Positions 58,620-64,000 of a stretch of DNA of 64,000 bases are shown here, piece by piece. The position numbers were made by a program, and so were the translations under genes. Each line of letters starts with the position of its first letter. Position 1 is the first letter of the stretch. Source of the DNA: Gordionus sp. m RMFG-2023 (taxonomy: Eukaryota; Nematomorpha; Gordioida; Chordodea; Parachordodidae); contig NC_088775.1 in the NCBI RefSeq assembly GCF_954871325.1, positions 70,223,561 through 70,287,560 on the forward strand, given 5' to 3'. The notes below the pieces were generated by a model, which saw nothing but the letters and a program-made list of their open reading frames with translations, had not been told where the DNA came from and searched no databases.

Positions 58620-59222
58620 AAATTTTGAGTGTTTTTTATTTTTGGCGCTATATTTTTAACGGTCATTAGCTGGAAAACGGTAATAGTACAAATCGAGTTT
58701 GAAACGGTACAAATCAATCCCGTTTTAAAAATTTGAAAAATCTCAAATTTTGAATATTGGGGGGGGGGGGGGGAGGCTAACTTCACGCTATAATATAAGG
58801 TTTAAAATTTGATTACCGAAATAAATAATGAAGATAAAGCTTAATTTGAGGCATCATTAGGAAGAGAAATAAATTCTCTATCGTTGTACGTTAAAAAATT
58901 TTTTTAAAAAAATTTTTGAGTGTTTTTTATTTTTGGCGCCATATTTTTAACGGTCAATAGCTGGAAAACGGTGATGGTACAAATCGAACTGAAAACGGTA
59001 AAAATCGGTACAAATCATTCTCTATCGACCTATGCACTTTTTATTTTTAAGTTCAAAAGTTGGGGGGCTGTCGTGAAGTTGGCCTTCCATTTTGTTCTTT
59101 GAATATCTCAAAAACGGTGATGGTACAAATCGAACTGAAAACGGTACAAATCGGGTACAAATAGTCTAACTGATAAACCAATGAAAATCAAAAAGTGTGG
59201 GGCCAACTTCACGGACCTGAAA
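58620..59222 (-). repeat. GTGAAGTTGGCC-family repeat, inverted copy
   Basis: It ends GGGGCCAACTTCACGGACCT, the inverse of the start at 44756. It contains ATATTTTTAACGGTCAATAG and AACGGTGATGGTACAAATCG in the order expected for a reversed copy, with an inner border GGCTAACTTCACGC at about 58787 after a long G tract. Roughly two units are present. Confidence 0.7.
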
Positions 59223-59621
59223 TGAGTTCTAGTAGATAGTTATAAATTGTTTAAAAATTATATTAGATTCTTTGTTTCCAAAATATCAATAAATTAAAAT
59301 GTGACCAATCTTTTAAAATTTATTCCGTAGCCTGGAAGCTTCGGTTGAAGCCTAGTCCCCCCCCTCCCTCGTGTACACTGGGCTGGTCTTCCTTAAAGTT
59401 ATAAAATATTTAGAGTTCTGAAACAAATTTTGGATAAATCCTTATAAAGAACATTTAAGTTTTTATTCATATAAAAATCGTAAAAATATAATATAATATG
59501 CATTTATTTATCACGTCAAGTCTTCAAATTTAACGTGATGTGAATAGGCATATTATATATCGTTAATAATGTAATTTTATTATAAAAAGTTAATTTCCTT
59601 TTTTTATATCTACAAATATAG

Positions 59622-60790
59622 ACTATTTCATGCTTAACAGACGGAGACTATTCCTTACCCAATACCCCAATATCGACCTGAATTTTTTACTTCCTTTGAG
59701 TCAATCCTCTAATGATTTCAACTCCACAAATCATGGCAATGTTCCAAAAGATTTCAACTACACAAATTATGGCAATGTTCCATATGATTTCAACTATACA
59801 AATTATGGCAATTCTGCCGCTATGGCTAGAAGAGATTTGGCTGGAAAAGGTTATCTTTTGGATCTTAACATTAAACCAATATGGAATTTGCAAGATACAT
59901 ATCCTCTCTTATTTAGGATTGATAGAACACCTATGGGCTACAAGTCGAAGGAAAAAAGACTGGAAGAAAGACGGGAAGAAATAGAGGAAGAAACCGGCCC
60001 TGAGGAAATGAACCCAATAGATCTTGTTAAATTAATAAATATGTCACTTTGGGATTCTTCCCTATGGACCCTACGTGGACCTATAGGAATAACCGATGAA
60101 AAATTCATATTTCTTAAGCCTGAGGATCCCCTTAGCAAAGGGATAGCTCAAACAAAAAGAGAATACCGAGCTGAACAAGGAAAACCGTTGATTCTATCAG
60201 GAATAGTTAGGTTTGAAAACTCAAATTCTACAAACGCTGAACGATCAGATAAAAATGATTGCGGAATAATTGAAATAAGGATAAGATCTGAAGATATTCT
60301 ATCTCTTCCTATCGATCAAACTTCCCAAGTTATTATTAACGATAGTGTAAGATCAAAAAATTCTATATGCTTAAAATTATCTCAGAATGATGAAAAGATT
60401 TACGTCGAGGCATCGTTGGACATAAATAATACACAAATAGTCCATCAAGTAATTATAATATGTATTTAATGCCTTTTATTTTAACAAAACTTTAATAAAA
60501 CTTTCTTTTAGATACATGTCAAGGTTAGCGTGAAAAACTTTAAATATTATATCTCCGATAATGGCGAAAATAATCAAGTCAGAATGAAAGTGTTTTGCCG
60601 CTGTAGTAAAACGGAAGAGGACACACCGGGATCTAGAAGCGTAACCCCTAAACCTTACTTTACGAATAACTTATTAAGCTATGATTTTGAATGCCCAATA
60701 GTTGAATATTTACCAGACCAAAAATTTTTTGTTTCAATAACCAAAATGGGATCAATAGTAACAGAGGTTGAAAATCTTTCTATTTCATAA
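59622..60790 (+). CDS. Unrecognised protein with 12-residue repeats, two exons
   Basis: I do not recognise this gene. Exon 59622-60448 and exon 60512-60790 (stop) join in phase 0 across a 63-base intron with GTAATT and TTTTAG borders. The first ATG is at 59630, but a good acceptor (poly-T then TATAG) ends at 59621 and the frame is open from there, so this may be an internal exon with more sequence upstream. From the ATG, 365 residues are visible. Residues 29-61 carry three copies of a 12-residue repeat (pattern DFNYTNYGNVPY) containing N-glycosylation sequons NST or NYT. A charged KEKR/EERREE stretch lies at about 103-125. The last 170 residues alternate hydrophobic and polar like beta strands, with cysteines in FCRCSK and YDFECP, which suggests an extracellular beta-sandwich, but no family is clear. 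No signal peptide or membrane helix is visible in this part. Confidence 0.6.
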
Positions 60791-62167
60791 TCATCATTTA
60801 TATTTTTATATTATAATTTTACGTATATAGATATATTTTTTATTAATGTCTATTTTTTAAAAATTAATTCGGTAATTATAATGCAAGTGAATTCTTATTT
60901 AGACACCAAATTATGACTAAATTTATAAGCTGTTTAGCTAAAATATAAAAAAAATTGACTTTATAGCTGCCTGAATGATAAGGACAATCGACTCTACTGT
61001 ATGCTTATTCTAACTCATATATTTGATTCATTTAGAAAGTCTAAATCGAATTAAGTAGAATAGTAACAAATATAAATTATTCTTATTTTTTGAATATTTA
61101 TAAACAATCATTCGAATAATTTTAATAATTGATTTTTAAATAGCAATAAAATTCATAATTAAAAATATTCGTTTTATTTTTATTACTTTATAGTTGCTCA
61201 TTTTCTTAAATATCCTTCCTTATACTTATGCAATTGATATTAAAGAAAAAAAAAATTATTCATTTATTTTTTAATTTTTATTTATGTTCGTCATTTTTAA
61301 AATAGGATTCCTGAATAAGCAGTGGTTGGTTAATAATATTTCTACAATATTTTATAGTAAAATATAAATAATTTGTAAAAAATGACTCTAATAGGTAATA
61401 TTAAGCAAAGCAAAATTAATGTATAATTACAATTCACTCAATGCATAAGCAAATAGTCCTCACTATATTTGGGTAATGGTATATTTCTGACGGAGAAGGC
61501 CACCTTAGATAAATTTTTATTTCCATAAAAAAAACTATAGATGTTTAAAAATGAGGATTAGGACAATTTTCACACTTTAAATTATAATTAAAATAAAAAT
61601 ATACTAAATCATATTTAACATATTTATTTATTTTTTACCTGTTTCCATGAACAAAAATGTAATGACAATCATGTCACTCTTCTCAAATACATTAGCAATT
61701 ATTAATATACTAAAATAGATTTGAAAGATTGATTTTTTAAAACATATTTATATTAATAAATAACCAAAATATTTTAAAAATGAAGATGTTGATAATTATT
61801 AAATGAAATTGGCAAAGACTTAATATTAGTAAAAAAAAATCGGCTCAGGATAAGCCTTATTAAAAAAAGATTTAAAGTAAGCCTTAGTCAAAATAAATCG
61901 GCTAAGTCTAGGCATAACCAAATTAAACCGACTAGCTACGGCTGAGTCATAGCCAATAAAAAATTGAGGAAAGACGACTACCCAACTATAATCCTGACCG
62001 CTGTGTATCTATGGAAAATTTTAAATAGCTTAGCTATAACCTATACACTATTTATTACAACTTTTCAATGCAACCAATTTTCCTTAGAAAAGTATATTAA
62101 TATACATTTTTTAGAAGTATTAATATTACAAATTATATATATAGTTAATATAATTATTTAAATTGAT
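60791..62167. other. Convergent 3' region between genes 3 and 4
   Basis: AT-rich, with the 3' untranslated regions of both flanking genes expected here. At 61840-61950 GGCTCAGGATAAGCC, TAAGCCTTAG and CGGCTAAGTC motifs form a small palindromic patch. No coding sequence. Confidence 0.45.
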
Positions 62168-63931
62168 TTAACGCGTATAATTATCAATGTGATATTTGGT
62201 TATGTTTGTGTTTGGTGTATTTATTCTATAGCCAAAATAGGCATTTTGATCATTCCTATTGATATCCAAGGAACGAAAATCATCATAATGTGGGAAATCA
62301 ATTATATCAGAATATATAGGGTAACGCTCATCAGTAAATCTATTATAATGTTTAAAATAGATGTTGTCTATCCTCCTGATTTTTTTATATTTAGAATTTC
62401 TTATGCTATTAGTAGGATCATATTTTATTTTGAGGGACGGAAATTTCTGAAAGTTTTCCGCTGGTCTAGCCTTACCGATGCCTACCCGTTTGAGCTCTTT
62501 TCTCTGCAAACTATCGTGAGAATATTTGCTAACTCGCTTAAATAACTTGACCTTACTATTTTTTCTCGTTTTTTGATCCCCTAAAGAAGGTCTCCCCCTG
62601 TGCAGATTAGAATCGATGATGTGATTTTTAAAATCAATAATTTTGCAGTAAACCGGAATTTCGTATGAAGGATATTTGTCTCTGTGTCTAACATCGTATT
62701 TTGTTCCCATGTAATAAGTTTGAGTAGGCTTTATGTCTGCTATGCGACATTGGTGATTGAAATCGTAGACATCCCTATTTTTGGGCGAATAATCGTCGAG
62801 AAATTTGCTGGGTATATCATTTTTGGCATTGTTTAAATAATTTTTTAGGATAGCGGATTTGTGCTTATTTTGGTAAGAAGTCATCAAATCTCTCGAAGAA
62901 TGTTCGTACAGGGCTTCGGATGGATACGATTTGTTCGACGAATAATATATGGATGAATTATGATCTCTATCATTACTACTGCCTATACGTTTATTTATTC
63001 TTAATAACTGGTCATGATAGGTTGCCGACATATTTGGAACAGTCACTATTAACCCATATTCTCCCGGTGATCTATAATTAGCTTTAGATATTTCGAAAAT
63101 ATGCATGCTACCTCTATTTTCAATATTGGGGACATCATATAGTATTTTCGAATTTACATTATTCCCATTACCTGCTTCATCCGTGGTGCAGTATAAATAT
63201 TCGCTGTATGTTGGTTCTGTCTTTTTGGAAGCATCGTAGAATAATTTATTCACATATGATTCATCATTTTCTGATAGTGAAGGATACACTTTTCCGGTGT
63301 AATCACAAAAATAATCAGCACTTTTAATTTCAAAATTATTTGATCCGGCTTGGTATATGGGAATTTGTAAATCGGATCGACTATTGCTAATTTTGATTTT
63401 ACAAATATTCTCTAAATAGTCATCGAAAACATATTTGGCATCGTAAGAAGGTTTGTTAGAATCTGGAAAATATTTTTTCATAGGTTGATCGCTTTCTTGT
63501 GAACTTCCATCCATGATTAAATTTTCCGGTTCTGTGTAATGAGGGCTAAACATGGTTCTAATATTATTATCGATAACTTTAAGAGGTGTAGATTCGTTTG
63601 AGCCATTTGTAATTTTTATGCTAGCATTTGATTCTTTGATAAAATTTTTATTTTCTTTAGAAATCTCAATTAATATTGGGTCATCATTTTCTTCAAAATT
63701 ATTTTTAATATTTGTACTATTAAAATCCGGATTGACACGGGCTAATCTATTACTAATTATATCTGCTGATGGTTTAGTTTTCATCGAAGTTCTTGATGAG
63801 TTATTTTCATTTTCCTCCAGAAATGTGTTCTGTGCAACAAATAATTTTTCATGATGGTGGGAAGAATCTAAATCTTTACGTGCACTAAGAGTAGGCGTAC
63901 ATTCTTTATATTCCGAATCAGCTCTATATAT
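62168..63931 (-). CDS. Last exon of a gene with a long disordered Tyr-rich tail
   Basis: The open frame runs from a good acceptor (CTTTTAG just above 63931) to the stop at 62168, giving 587 residues. The ATG at 63784 lies inside the exon and is probably not the start, because the frame is open for 49 more codons up to the acceptor. The rest of the gene lies beyond the right edge. No folded domain is recognisable; the composition is Asn, Ser, Lys, Tyr and Asp. Three YxxP motifs (YTEP, YDVP and YRSP) lie in the first half, and a basic stretch (KVKLFKR, RKELKR, KYKKIRR) lies in the second half. Such motifs occur in phosphotyrosine adaptor-binding tails, so a receptor cytoplasmic tail is an inference. 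It resembles the tail of the sushi receptor in style (Tyr/Asp/Asn-rich end), but homology is unproven. Confidence 0.65.
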   Translation of the reverse strand: MYRADSEYKECTPTLSARKDLDSSHHHEKLFVAQNTFLEENENNSSRTSMKTKPSADIISNRLARVNPDFNSTNIKNNFEENDDPILIEISKENKNFIKESNASIKITNGSNESTPLKVIDNNIRTMFSPHYTEPENLIMDGSSQESDQPMKKYFPDSNKPSYDAKYVFDDYLENICKIKISNSRSDLQIPIYQAGSNNFEIKSADYFCDYTGKVYPSLSENDESYVNKLFYDASKKTEPTYSEYLYCTTDEAGNGNNVNSKILYDVPNIENRGSMHIFEISKANYRSPGEYGLIVTVPNMSATYHDQLLRINKRIGSSNDRDHNSSIYYSSNKSYPSEALYEHSSRDLMTSYQNKHKSAILKNYLNNAKNDIPSKFLDDYSPKNRDVYDFNHQCRIADIKPTQTYYMGTKYDVRHRDKYPSYEIPVYCKIIDFKNHIIDSNLHRGRPSLGDQKTRKNSKVKLFKRVSKYSHDSLQRKELKRVGIGKARPAENFQKFPSLKIKYDPTNSIRNSKYKKIRRIDNIYFKHYNRFTDERYPIYSDIIDFPHYDDFRSLDINRNDQNAYFGYRINTPNTNITKYHIDNYTR

Positions 63932-64000
63932 CTAAAAGTGATAAATAAATATAAACATTATTGATCAGAATATATAGAATCACTCTCTTATAGATTTGAT

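Overview
The window is AT-rich metazoan nuclear DNA. The genes are split by introns with GT-AG borders, and they encode animal cell-surface modules: a neuroligin/carboxylesterase-type protein and a sushi plus fucolectin-like receptor. Most of the remaining sequence is decayed transposons. The phylum cannot be named from the sequence alone. The mix of hAT, MULE, PIF/Harbinger, LINE and Gypsy remains is common in AT-rich invertebrate genomes.

Genes. (1) Positions 1-27276 (+) hold the 3' part of a membrane-anchored carboxylesterase-like (neuroligin-type) gene. Eleven exons join in phase and all three catalytic triad residues are kept. (2) Positions 33697-28505 (-) hold the 3' part of a receptor: a sushi domain, a fucolectin/F5-8C-like domain, one membrane helix and a long basic tail. 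It ends 1.2 kb from gene 1, tail to tail. (3) Positions 59622-60790 (+) hold two exons of an unrecognised protein with three 12-residue repeats carrying N-glycosylation sequons. (4) Positions 63931-62168 (-) hold the last exon of a gene running off the right edge; it is a long disordered, tyrosine-rich tail. A GC-richer open block at 38776-39004 may be one more exon, cut by a transposon.

Mobile DNA. Several elements have exact borders. hAT copies lie at 4091-5796, 19357-21259, 39005-44196 and 49970-52903, each with an 8-bp target duplication. A PIF/Harbinger element at 6148-10850 has a TTA duplication, and a paralogous unfilled site lies near 56020. Four hAT-type MITEs carry 8-bp duplications. 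A Gypsy fossil (about 17911-21609) was entered by one hAT. The hAT at 39005-44196 was itself entered by a MITE and by two LINE pieces in opposite orientation. A MULE with a FLYWCH-like part lies at 54370-55620.

Unusual repeats. Several dispersed families are built from short palindromic motifs repeated many times: TCGCGA arrays, CCCGGCCCGAA arrays, GAACGCGTTC arrays, CCCGCAATT arrays and AAGTTACTT arrays. At least two of these arrays sit just inside the ends of elements with hAT-like termini, which suggests that subterminal transposase-binding arrays are the common theme. The TCGCGA family (four copies, one conserved end) is the least explained structure in the window.

No direct functional link between the genes can be shown. 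They share a theme of cell-surface recognition: adhesion-type esterase, lectin-like receptor and signalling-type cytoplasmic tails.
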